DNA of 50,425 nt from an uncultured Alphaproteobacteria bacterium (GTDB taxonomy: Bacteria; Pseudomonadota; Alphaproteobacteria; HIMB59), in NCBI GenBank assembly GCA_902521485.1, contig CABYRQ010000008.1, positions 1 through 50,425 of the forward strand. Direction: 5' to 3'. The notes beneath the pieces were generated by a model. The model was not told the origin of the DNA. It ran no database searches and saw only the letters and a list, made by a program, of their open reading frames with translations. The translations under genes were made by a program, and so were the position numbers. Of the stretch, positions 16,239-23,878 are shown piece by piece (position 1 is the first letter of the stretch; each line of letters begins with the position of its first letter).

Positions 16239-16946
16239 TTAAATTAATCGATTTACTCTATCTAAATCCTCTTTTGTATCAACACCCAAAATCTCCTCTT
16301 TAATTACAGAAATTCCAATTTTACTGGTGTCAATTATACGAAGTTGTTCTAATTTTTCATTAAGTTCTCTTTGGGTTGGAGGCATAGAGATAAAATCTAA
16401 TAAGAATTTTTTATGATAAGCATACACTCCAATATGATGAAATACATTTTTATTAATTTTTAAATTGCTATCAAGTATCCTCGAAAAATTTGAAGCATAA
16501 TTTAGTTGATCTATTGTGACTTTTACTTTGGAACTATTTTTAGCTTCATCAATGTTAATAAATGGGCACGCTAGAGTGCTAATTTGGAATTGTAGTAATT
16601 TCTCTTTTAGTAATTGTAAATGATTGGCACTAATGAATGGCATATCTCCCTGAACATTAATAACAAATTTAAATTTATTCATTTCCTCTAATTTTCTTAC
16701 TGCCTCTCCAACTCTATCAGTACCAGACATATGATTAGGGTCTGTCATGATAAATTTTAGTTTCATTTCTTCGCAGTATTCTCTTACTTCTTGATCACAT
16801 ATAGCTAACAATAAATTGTCCGTGATGTCCGAAACACGTTTGTAAATATAATGAAGCATGGGTAAGTCTCCAATCTTTGCAAAAGGTTTATTTGGAAATC
16901 TAGAAGCCTTTAATCTGATTGGTATAATTATTATGGTATCGTTCAT
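16239..16946 (-). CDS. kdsB: 3-deoxy-manno-octulosonate cytidylyltransferase
   Basis: A 235-residue enzyme that activates Kdo with CTP for lipopolysaccharide core synthesis. The nucleotide-binding start IIPIRLKASRFPNKP is at about residues 7-21, followed by the sugar-binding motif MSGTDRVGEAV near 73-83 and NVQGDMPF near 97-104 with the metal Asp. Length is slightly short but complete. It implies that the cell makes a Kdo-containing lipopolysaccharide. kdsB-pheA beside a divergent membrane cytochrome c gene is a standard alphaproteobacterial arrangement. Confidence 0.96.
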   Translation of the reverse strand: MNDTIIIIPIRLKASRFPNKPFAKIGDLPMLHYIYKRVSDITDNLLLAICDQEVREYCEEMKLKFIMTDPNHMSGTDRVGEAVRKLEEMNKFKFVINVQGDMPFISANHLQLLKEKLLQFQISTLACPFINIDEAKNSSKVKVTIDQLNYASNFSRILDSNLKINKNVFHHIGVYAYHKKFLLDFISMPPTQRELNEKLEQLRIIDTSKIGISVIKEEILGVDTKEDLDRVNRLI

Positions 16947-17006
16947 TAATGCGACAAAAATCCGTTTTAAGTGCTATATTTTTAAACATAGACTTCTCTT
17001 TCAAAT

Positions 17007-17525
17007 ATGGAAACCAATAAAATTCTAGGGGCAATAATCCTCGCCCTCTTGTTAGCTGCTGTTTTCTCTAAAGTTGCGGATATGGCTATTCATCCAGAGT
17101 TTCCCGATGAACTAGCTTATAAAATTGATGTCCCAGAGGGCGGTGTCTCTTCAGAAATAAAGGAAGAGGTTAATATATTTGAGGTTCTTCCTGAAATAAC
17201 CCCAATGTTAGCTTCAGCAAGTATGGAAAACGGGGAAAAAATTTTTAAAAAATGTGCCTCTTGTCACACACAAGTTAAAGGTGGAGAAAACAAAGTAGGT
17301 CCTGCTATGTGGGGAATAGTAAATAGATCAAAGGGGTCTATGGAAGGTTTTGCATATTCTGGTGCTTTGGTAGAATTTGGTGGTGATTGGAATGTTGAAG
17401 AGTTAAACAAATTTTTGTTAAAACCTAAAAAGTATATAGTTGGAACAAAAATGAATTATAATGGTATAAAAAAAGACCAAGATAGAGCCGATTTAATTAA
17501 ATGGCTAAGTTCTCTAAGCGATTAA
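17007..17525 (+). CDS. membrane-anchored cytochrome c (CycM-like)
   Basis: A 172-residue cytochrome c with an N-terminal signal anchor (ILGAIILALLLAAVFSKVA, about 6-24), a Pro/Glu-rich linker, then a class I heme domain. The heme motif CASCHT is at about residues 81-86, and the Met ligand is in GTKMNYNG near 151-158. This type carries electrons from the bc1 complex to cytochrome c oxidase while tethered in the membrane. The gene is divergent from kdsB, as in many Alphaproteobacteria. Confidence 0.92.
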   Translation: METNKILGAIILALLLAAVFSKVADMAIHPEFPDELAYKIDVPEGGVSSEIKEEVNIFEVLPEITPMLASASMENGEKIFKKCASCHTQVKGGENKVGPAMWGIVNRSKGSMEGFAYSGALVEFGGDWNVEELNKFLLKPKKYIVGTKMNYNGIKKDQDRADLIKWLSSLSD

Positions 17526-17562
17526 AGTTTTCATTCATTAATTTTTCAATATCATATAAATA

Positions 17563-19101
17563 ATGAGTTCTGTATCCATAGATTCTAGTAAATTAAAATC
17601 TTTATTTGGGGCCTACTATGACAGAAGAATGATACGTATTCTTCTTTTAGGAATAATTAGTGGTTTCCCTTGGGTTTTAATTGCAAGCGCACTATCTTTA
17701 TGGTTAAAGGAAGAGGGTTTAAGTAGAAGCACTATAGGTTGGGCTGGACTAATTTTTGGAGTTTATGCATTCAATTTTTTATGGGCACCAATAATCGATA
17801 GATTAAGACTTCCTTTTTTGACTAATAAGATGGGTCATAGGAAATCAATAATTATATTGATGCAAACAGTCATCTTAATATGTCTTGTTATATGGAGTGT
17901 CTTAGAGCCAACACAAAACTTGGCCTTAATAATTGGAGTTGGGTTAGCTATTGCTATTTCATCTGCTACTCAAGATATAACAATCGATGCTCTAAGAATT
18001 GAACAAATAAAAAGGGATGAAACCTCAAGTATGGCTGCAGGAGCAGCTATGGCCGTTGTTGGATGGTGGACTGGTTTTAAACTTGGAGGTTTTATTTGTT
18101 TAGAAATAGCAGAGAAACTGGAATTATCAGGTGTTGATCAATATTGGCAAGTAACATTTATTTTTTTAATGGCAATAATAGTACTATGTAATGTAGGTTT
18201 GGTATTTATACCTGAGTCTAATAAAGAGAGATTCCAAGAGATAATAAACACTGACTCCTCAAATTCAAATGTAAATAGTTTAAGAAATGCTGGATACCTG
18301 TTTGCCTCAATAGGAATTTTATGCTTTTTAGTTGGAAAATTCTTCGAAAAAATTTGGTTTACAAATGGTGGTATAGCTTTTGTTGTTATTGGAGGAGCAT
18401 TTTATTTATTTTCATTTTATATACAAAGATTTGGTGAGGATAATCCTGTTTCTCAAACTCTCTATTATTTAAACAATGTTGTAGCAAACCCCTTAAATAG
18501 TTTCTTTAGTATTAATGGAGTTAAAATTGGTATTGCAATTCTTGCTTTTGTATTTTTATTCAAAATAGGTGAGGCGTTTCTTGGAAGAATGAGTTTGGTA
18601 TTTTATAAGGAAATTGGTTTTTCTAAGGGCGATATAGCAATATTTTCAAAAGCATTAGGCTGGATTACAACCATTGTATTTACGCTTATCGGTGGAGCTA
18701 TAGCAATGAGATCTGGTATTTTTAAAACATTAATTGTGGCAGGTATTGCAATGGCCGGAACAAATATTTTATTTTCAGTACTTGCTTGGGTAGGACCATC
18801 AAAAACTCTCTTTGCTTTTGCGGTAATATTAGATGACTTAGCAGCAGCATTTGCAACAGTTGCATTTGTTGCATTTATATCTCTTTTAGTTGATCGTAGT
18901 TTTACTGCTACTCAATATGCTTTATTAGCCTCTGTTGGAACGGCAGGAAGAACTTTACTAGCTTCTTCTTCTGGAGCATTAGTTGATGGGTTAGGTGGTA
19001 ACTGGGGATTATTTTTCATCATTACAGCTTTAATGGTAGTTCCCTCTTTAATTTGTCTTTTATTAATTAAAAATAAAATTAAGTTTAATAAAACTAGTTA
19101 A
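17563..19101 (+). CDS. AmpG-like MFS permease
   Basis: A 512-residue major facilitator protein with about 12-14 membrane segments. The N-terminal half has WAPIIDRLRLPFL and a following GHRKS loop, typical of the AmpG/PAT family that imports muropeptides (GlcNAc-anhydroMurNAc-peptides) for peptidoglycan recycling. A middle insertion with extra helices (about 230-290) is seen in several alphaproteobacterial homologues. The exact substrate is inferred from family only. Its 3' end overlaps the convergent IalB-type gene by eight bases. Confidence 0.8.
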   Translation: MSSVSIDSSKLKSLFGAYYDRRMIRILLLGIISGFPWVLIASALSLWLKEEGLSRSTIGWAGLIFGVYAFNFLWAPIIDRLRLPFLTNKMGHRKSIIILMQTVILICLVIWSVLEPTQNLALIIGVGLAIAISSATQDITIDALRIEQIKRDETSSMAAGAAMAVVGWWTGFKLGGFICLEIAEKLELSGVDQYWQVTFIFLMAIIVLCNVGLVFIPESNKERFQEIINTDSSNSNVNSLRNAGYLFASIGILCFLVGKFFEKIWFTNGGIAFVVIGGAFYLFSFYIQRFGEDNPVSQTLYYLNNVVANPLNSFFSINGVKIGIAILAFVFLFKIGEAFLGRMSLVFYKEIGFSKGDIAIFSKALGWITTIVFTLIGGAIAMRSGIFKTLIVAGIAMAGTNILFSVLAWVGPSKTLFAFAVILDDLAAAFATVAFVAFISLLVDRSFTATQYALLASVGTAGRTLLASSSGALVDGLGGNWGLFFIITALMVVPSLICLLLIKNKIKFNKTS

Positions 19102-19582
19102 TCAGTGCAGAAGACAATTTATTATAACCAGCCGTAAAACCAGATAATGAATACGTAATAGTCGCCTGTCTGTTATCTAATAATAATATTTTTAGATTAA
19201 TTTGATTTCCAGCTTTGAAAAAATTAACAAAATTTTCTCCAATTATTTCTGCAACAAAACAGGCACTTTGGTTACAGTATGCATAATCTAATTCCAAAGG
19301 ATCCTTGTCATCAATTTGTATAGAAACTGGGCTCTTTAGATTTACAGCATGTGGAAAAGCAATTTGCATTTGAGTTAAATTTTCAGGATTTATAGTAATT
19401 GACAAATAGCTCACAACCTCCTCTGTGTTTGGATCAAAAACTAATTCTCTTAATTCACAGATTTTTTGTTTTTGCTCCTCAACACAAGTAAATTGCCAAG
19501 CATCAAAATTTTCTTGCTCTAAAATATGCTCATCAGCAAATAAAGTTCCTATTAGTACAAAATAAGTGAGTATTATTCTCAT
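19094..19582 (-). CDS. IalB-family secreted protein
   Basis: A 162-residue protein with a signal peptide (MRIILTYFVLIGTLFADE) and an invasion-associated locus B domain. The domain shows WQFTC near its start, a second Cys about 12 residues on, the strand VSIQIDDK, the paired Cys in YAYCNQSACF, and the closing SLSGFTAGY, which together are the IalB pattern. These are periplasmic beta-sandwich proteins found widely in Alphaproteobacteria, including free-living ones; their molecular role is unknown. I prefer the ATG at 19582 because it places Arg at position 2 of the signal; an ATG at 19597 would add five residues. Confidence 0.82.
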   Translation of the reverse strand: MRIILTYFVLIGTLFADEHILEQENFDAWQFTCVEEQKQKICELRELVFDPNTEEVVSYLSITINPENLTQMQIAFPHAVNLKSPVSIQIDDKDPLELDYAYCNQSACFVAEIIGENFVNFFKAGNQINLKILLLDNRQATITYSLSGFTAGYNKLSSALIN

Positions 19583-19630
19583 AAAAAAAGCATACATAAT
19601 GTTAAATATTATCCAATAAAGAATTTTGTA

Positions 19631-20686
19631 CTATTTTAATTCGAAATGAATAATTTCATTGTCAGATCCTATTCTCATTTTTGGACCCCATGTGGCTGAT
19701 CCTGAGCTAACATACAAATGGTTGTTATTTTTTTTGTAAAGACCATAATTTTGGGGAAATTGAAGTTTTACTATTAAATTAAATGGAAAAATTTGACCAT
19801 TGTGTGTATGGCCTGAAAGCATTAAATTGGCCTTATATGAGGCTTTTTTCCAAATTGATGGTTTATGAACTATCAAAAGGTTGAATAAGTTTTCTTTAGA
19901 GAGTTTATCTACGTATTCCATTTTAGATTTATTAGAAATGTTATCAGAGAGGCCAATTAAATTTATTTCATCCAATTGTATTGACTCATTATCTAAGGTT
20001 TTTATTCCAACTGTATATAATTCATCAAGATGTTTTTTAAAATTTTGAACATAATATTCGTGATTTCCTGTTACAAAAAAAATAGGTTTATTTATTCTCT
20101 TTAATTCGTGAAGGTCGGAAATTTTAAATGCACTACTATCAATTAAGTCACCACCGATTACAAGGAAACTAAAATCTAATTCACAAATTTTTGAAACTAA
20201 TTTTTTTAGAGATAATGGATCATTTGAACCAATGTGAACATCACTGACAAAAATAAATTTAATACTTTTTCTAATACTTTTTGATTCGATAGATAGTTTT
20301 TTAATTTTAAGTTTTTTTGAATTCACATATCCATAAATTATTGTAGGTATTTGAAAAGTAAAAAACAGAAGTACTAAATGAAAATCAATTAATATCTGTA
20401 CATAGCTAATTATTATAAGAGGTAAAATAATAAAAAAAGATACTGTTCCAACTCCTATTCCCTCATAAACAAAAAACTTGATAATTTTATTCGTACTTTT
20501 TGATCTAAAATAATATAAACAAATTCCAAAAACTATAGTAGTTCCCAACAGGGCTTCAAACAATGAAGTTGGCTTACCTAGCCATGTTGACAAAATATCA
20601 AACGGAAAAATAAAAATTAGATACGAAAATACAAATAAAATTATATAAGAAATCAATGCATTAATTATTTTTTGGACTTTTATCAA
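19631..20686 (-). CDS. membrane-bound metallophosphoesterase
   Basis: A protein of up to 351 residues. About four hydrophobic segments lie in residues 8-125, followed by a calcineurin-like phosphoesterase domain. The domain motifs are in order: FVSDVHIGS, IGGDLID, VTGNHEYY, IVHKPS and LSGHTHNGQIFPF, which supply the two-metal ligands. This layout matches YkuE/YaeI-type enzymes, some of which act on lipids such as UDP-diacylglucosamine. The frame starts with TTG at 20686, inside the preceding transporter gene (26-base overlap); a TTG just after that gene's stop (about 20656) is an alternative. The substrate is unknown. Confidence 0.85.
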   Translation of the reverse strand: MIKVQKIINALISYIILFVFSYLIFIFPFDILSTWLGKPTSLFEALLGTTIVFGICLYYFRSKSTNKIIKFFVYEGIGVGTVSFFIILPLIIISYVQILIDFHLVLLFFTFQIPTIIYGYVNSKKLKIKKLSIESKSIRKSIKFIFVSDVHIGSNDPLSLKKLVSKICELDFSFLVIGGDLIDSSAFKISDLHELKRINKPIFFVTGNHEYYVQNFKKHLDELYTVGIKTLDNESIQLDEINLIGLSDNISNKSKMEYVDKLSKENLFNLLIVHKPSIWKKASYKANLMLSGHTHNGQIFPFNLIVKLQFPQNYGLYKKNNNHLYVSSGSATWGPKMRIGSDNEIIHFELK

Positions 20687-21533
20687 AATAAAAAAGTATT
20701 ATTCCTGCTGATATGACTATTAGTATACCTATATAATTATATAATGTTGGCAACTGTTTAAAAACTAACCAACCTAAAATAACACCAAAAATTATTTGAA
20801 CATAACTCGTTAAACCAAATACAGAAGCAGGAAGAGTTTGGGATCCATAAATTACTGCACTGATACCAAGGCCTGCAAATATACCACCAAGTAAAGAAAG
20901 TGATAAATCCCTAATTGGCATAAACTCAAAGTGAAATTTTATAGAAAAAATAAAAATTATAACACTTACGACCATGCTGAAAAATGATGCCGAATATGAT
21001 GATGTTAAGTGATTATATTTTCTTGTAATCAAGTGGGTAACAGCTATACAAAAAGCACCCAAAAAAACAAAAAAAACTCCAAGGAATGAAACTACGTTAG
21101 TGCCAAATGGTTCTGCAGAAATAACCACACCCAAAAAACCTATTAAAATAGCTAAAACTCTTATTATATTAATATTATCGCTTAAGAAAAAGTGAGACAA
21201 AACAAGCAACATTAATGGAGAAGTAAAAAGCACCGGATAGACTACTGAAAGAGGAAGTAATAAAACGCCTTTCAAGACAAAAAGAAATCCAATTGTATGA
21301 ACAATTCCTCTTATAATTTGGAAGAAATAATTTTGTTTTTTATAAAAATGAAAGCCATGATTTTTACATATAAAAAAAAGTAAAGGTATTAGAGAAAATA
21401 ATGCATTTAAAAATAATAATTGTAGGACAGAATAGGTTTCTCCTAGAATTTTAATAACGGAGTCCATTGAAACTAAAAATAAGAAACCTATAAAAGAGAT
21501 TACTGAGGGAAGGAAAAATTTTTTATCTAACAT
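20661..21533 (-). CDS. EamA/DMT family permease
   Basis: A 290-residue integral membrane protein with ten predicted helices arranged as two EamA repeats (about 8-140 and 150-283). The repeats carry typical features such as YPVLFTSPLMLLVLSHFFL and GSQTLPASVFGLTSYVQIIFG. Drug/metabolite transporters of this type export or import amino acids, nucleosides or other small solutes; the substrate cannot be told. It is followed on the same strand by the metallophosphoesterase with a 26-base overlap. Confidence 0.87.
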   Translation of the reverse strand: MLDKKFFLPSVISFIGFLFLVSMDSVIKILGETYSVLQLLFLNALFSLIPLLFFICKNHGFHFYKKQNYFFQIIRGIVHTIGFLFVLKGVLLLPLSVVYPVLFTSPLMLLVLSHFFLSDNINIIRVLAILIGFLGVVISAEPFGTNVVSFLGVFFVFLGAFCIAVTHLITRKYNHLTSSYSASFFSMVVSVIIFIFSIKFHFEFMPIRDLSLSLLGGIFAGLGISAVIYGSQTLPASVFGLTSYVQIIFGVILGWLVFKQLPTLYNYIGILIVISAGIILFYFDKSPKNN

Positions 21534-21551
21534 TTTAAATAATTTAAAACC

Positions 21552-21941
21552 TTAATCTTTTTTCAATGAAACGCACTTTAAATCGTAAGCCCATTTTTTA
21601 TTATACTCTTTGTAAGATATTGAAAAAACTAAATCTAAATTTTCTTTGATTGAAATTGATGAAATGTAATCTTCTGTATTGTAATTAAATATCAAGCTTA
21701 AATTATCTTCATCAAATAATTTATAATTTTTTTCATCAAAGCTACTAAAAATCATCACATTTTTATTTTTTTTATTTTCAATTATATCTAATTGTGTTCC
21801 AGAAACTTTTTGCTTACAATCAAAATATTTTAGTGCATTTATACTTTTGTCGCATATACAAGCAAGAGGGAATTTTTCTAAAATTTCAGTAATTGCTAAA
21901 TTAGGAAGAATTAAAGAAAAAAAGATGATAACATATTTCAT
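21552..21941 (-). CDS. small secreted protein, unknown function
   Basis: A 129-residue protein with a signal peptide (MKYVIIFFSLILPNLAITEI). The mature part has four Cys: two close together (ACICDK), one at CKQK and one near the end (LKCVSLKK), which could form disulfides in the periplasm. Beta-strand-like stretches alternate with Lys/Asp/Asn-rich loops. I do not recognise the family. It lies 18 bases upstream of the EamA permease on the same strand. Confidence 0.6.
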   Translation of the reverse strand: MKYVIIFFSLILPNLAITEILEKFPLACICDKSINALKYFDCKQKVSGTQLDIIENKKNKNVMIFSSFDEKNYKLFDEDNLSLIFNYNTEDYISSISIKENLDLVFSISYKEYNKKWAYDLKCVSLKKD

Positions 21942-21961
21942 ATCATTTAATTGTATACATC

Positions 21962-22066
21962 ATGATAAATAAACAGTTAATCACAATTATTATCTTTTGT
22001 GGTATCGGTTTTGCGATAATAAGACTTTTATTAGACTTTTTTTTTCCTGGGGGAATTGCTTTTTGA
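21962..22066 (+). CDS. possible 34-residue membrane peptide
   Basis: An open frame of 34 codons, MINKQLITIIIFCGIGFAII and on to a Phe-rich end, forming one clear membrane helix with a charged Lys start. Its TGA stop overlaps the TTG start of the next gene (TTTTGA), so the two could be coupled. No ribosome site is seen, and only 20 bases separate it from the divergent secreted-protein gene, so expression would need a promoter inside that gene. Treat it as a candidate. Confidence 0.33.
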   Translation: MINKQLITIIIFCGIGFAIIRLLLDFFFPGGIAF

Positions 22067-22290
22067 ATGAATATAACAGAAAAAAATTGTGGGAAAAAAT
22101 TCAATCAACAGGTGACAAGCTTCAACCTCTTTTAAAACCATCTCAATTTCATCCAAATGGGAGAAATGCATATGCACATATAGCTCTAAGTATCAAAGAA
22201 AAATTTGGTAAGAGCTACAAAGATCTTTCTGATGACAAGTTTGATGAAATAATTTCATACATCGAACATTTGTTAAGAAATCCTGATTAA
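22063..22290 (+). CDS. conserved-looking small soluble protein (75 aa)
   Basis: A 75-residue helical protein, with RKKLWEKIQSTGDKL near the start, the motif SQFHPNGRNAYAHIALSIK at about 27-45, and a C-terminal helix DDKFDEIISYIEHLL. The HPNGRNAYAH segment looks like a functional site, but I cannot name the family. The start is TTG at 22063, seven bases after a GGGGA ribosome-site-like stretch and overlapping the stop of the preceding short frame; a longer in-frame start at 21997 would add an unlikely Cys/Phe-rich leader. It precedes an SprT-like gene on the same strand. Confidence 0.6.
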   Translation: MNEYNRKKLWEKIQSTGDKLQPLLKPSQFHPNGRNAYAHIALSIKEKFGKSYKDLSDDKFDEIISYIEHLLRNPD

Positions 22291-22338
22291 ATTTACTTGA
22301 TTTTTTTTTTATAAATAATAATTGTATTTTTTAAATAT

Positions 22339-22737
22339 ATGCCTAGAACAAAAAGTTTAGCCACTCTCATTAATCATTATGGTAGTGAAAGAGAATTTAA
22401 ACTCAAAGCAAATAAAATCTCTGATGTATATAAAATATTAAATAGAGAAATTTTTAATAATCGTTTAAAAAAGCCCTATATCCTTACAAGAAGGATGCAT
22501 GGCGCACTAGGTTTATTTGAATTCAATCCATATGCAACAAAACACTGCTATAGAATAACCCTTCATAATAAATTTAAAAATTTTCAAGAATTTGTTGAAA
22601 TTCTTGGACATGAGATGGTTCATTATTATCAAAAATTGATCCTAAAACAAAACTCAGCAAAACATAATAAAGAATTTTATAGTTTCAAAAGAAAATTTAA
22701 AAAAATTGGACTGAATTTAAAAAGAGTTTATCGTTAA
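22339..22737 (+). CDS. SprT-like zinc metallopeptidase
   Basis: A 132-residue protein with an SprT-like domain. The zinc motif HEMVHYYQ is at residues 91-98 (H91, E92, H95), and a third likely ligand is H109 in SAKHNKEF. REIFNNRLKKP near 36-46 is the typical upstream strand. The C-terminal zinc ribbon of E. coli SprT is absent. Such small forms are common in phages and in some compact genomes, so a phage origin is possible. Eukaryotic relatives (Spartan) cut DNA-protein crosslinks; the role here is not established. The gene abuts gpsA, which is convergent. Confidence 0.82.
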   Translation: MPRTKSLATLINHYGSEREFKLKANKISDVYKILNREIFNNRLKKPYILTRRMHGALGLFEFNPYATKHCYRITLHNKFKNFQEFVEILGHEMVHYYQKLILKQNSAKHNKEFYSFKRKFKKIGLNLKRVYR

Positions 22738-23703
22738 TTACTCGTTTTTAAACTTTCTATTAAGCAATATCTTAATTTCTTTTTTCGATGGACTTCCATT
22801 GATGATTTTAATAATGGAATTTATAATTGGAAACTTAATAATATTAATTTTTTTATTATTTTTTATATTTAGACAGCTATTAATTCCTTCGATAGTCTTA
22901 CTTTTCAATGTTTTATATTTGCTTTTTTTTTCAAAACAAAACCCAAAATTATAGTTCCTTGATTTATTTGAGCTACATGAAAGTATTAAATCTCCAATAC
23001 CTCCAAGGCTATAAATCATATTAGTATTTAGGTTTAAGCTCTTAAGCATACTTTTTATCTCAACAATACATCTTGTTATATAAGCAGCTCTTGCATTTTG
23101 ACCCAATGACTCTGCATCTATAATTCCTGCACCAATCGCATAGATATTTTTGAGGATACCTAAAAATTCAAGTGTTTTATAACCTTCTGAATAATAAATT
23201 CTTATATTTGTATCTTTAAAGATATTACCGATATTTTTATTAAGTTTGTTACTCGATAAACTTAAGGCTGTGGGTTTCCCATATAAAACCTCATCTGCAA
23301 AGCTAGGTCCGGATAAAAAATGGTAATTTTTTAAATTTAGTTTTTTTTTTATCAGATTTGAGATGAAATCACCATTCTTACTGATTCCTTTTGAGCATAT
23401 TATTAATTCATTAATTTTCTGATTTTTTAAATAATCATCGCAAAAATTATCAAATGCAGCAGCAGGTAAGACATAGAAAATATAAAGATATTCACTAGTT
23501 TTAAAATTACCCGATGTTGATTTTAGTTTTCTAGATAATTTGAAATTTTTATAATATTTTTTATTAATTTTGTTTTTATTTATTTGATTGGATAATTTCA
23601 GATCCCTTGCCCAAAGATAAACATTATTATTTTTCTTTGAGAGTGCATTAGCAATAGCTGTACCCCAAGCACCTGCACCGACTACTAAGATTTTTTTATT
23701 CAC
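22738..23703 (-). CDS. gpsA: glycerol-3-phosphate dehydrogenase, NAD(P)-dependent
   Basis: A 321-residue enzyme that reduces dihydroxyacetone phosphate to sn-glycerol 3-phosphate for phospholipid synthesis. The nucleotide-binding motif VVGAGAWGTAIA is at about residues 6-17. SGPSFADEV near 130-138, KNIYAIGAGI near 184-193 with the catalytic Lys, and GGIGDLILSCSS near 234-245 are family signatures. The start is GTG at 23703, as no ATG fits; no ribosome site is seen. The protein is unusually rich in Lys, Asn and Ile compared with its neighbours, with Lys-rich insertions. It is divergent from glpD, which runs the opposite reaction with quinone. Confidence 0.95.
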   Translation of the reverse strand: MNKKILVVGAGAWGTAIANALSKKNNNVYLWARDLKLSNQINKNKINKKYYKNFKLSRKLKSTSGNFKTSEYLYIFYVLPAAAFDNFCDDYLKNQKINELIICSKGISKNGDFISNLIKKKLNLKNYHFLSGPSFADEVLYGKPTALSLSSNKLNKNIGNIFKDTNIRIYYSEGYKTLEFLGILKNIYAIGAGIIDAESLGQNARAAYITRCIVEIKSMLKSLNLNTNMIYSLGGIGDLILSCSSNKSRNYNFGFCFEKKSKYKTLKSKTIEGINSCLNIKNNKKINIIKFPIINSIIKIINGSPSKKEIKILLNRKFKNE

Positions 23704-23705
23704 TT

Positions 23706-23873
23706 TTATAATAATTTAATATCACTAGAGAAAGATATTTTAATAGTATGTTTTGAATTAGAAAGAACAATATTTTTAATTAAGTCAATATTAAACTTAA
23801 AAAAACTATTCAAAAAAATACAAAAAAAAACTACTCCTTCTTTACATTTTTGAATTTTTTGTGTGAACTTCAT
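23706..23873 (-). CDS. possible 55-residue peptide upstream of gpsA
   Basis: An ATG-initiated frame of 55 codons, beginning MKFTQKIQKCKEGVVFF and ending SFSSDIKLL. It fills the space between glpD and gpsA and ends two bases before the gpsA GTG, which has no ribosome site of its own. Coupling to gpsA is therefore possible. The composition is mostly Lys, Phe, Ile, Asn and Ser, as in random AT-rich DNA, and the same bases must hold the glpD promoter. I do not recognise it; it may be chance. Confidence 0.25.
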   Translation of the reverse strand: MKFTQKIQKCKEGVVFFCIFLNSFFKFNIDLIKNIVLSNSKHTIKISFSSDIKLL

Positions 23874-23878
23874 ATGAA

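Noticed and set aside
21997-22062. Longer form of the 75-residue gene starting at TTG 21997
   Set aside because: The leader would be Cys/Phe/Trp-rich, has no ribosome site and overlaps a better membrane-helix frame.
22067-22135. Short ATG frame MNITEKNCGKK after the 34-codon frame
   Set aside because: Only 22 codons, out of frame with the better supported 75-residue gene.
23821-23830. A9 run before glpD as another slippage site
   Set aside because: It is intergenic or in a doubtful short frame; homopolymer runs are frequent in such AT-rich DNA.
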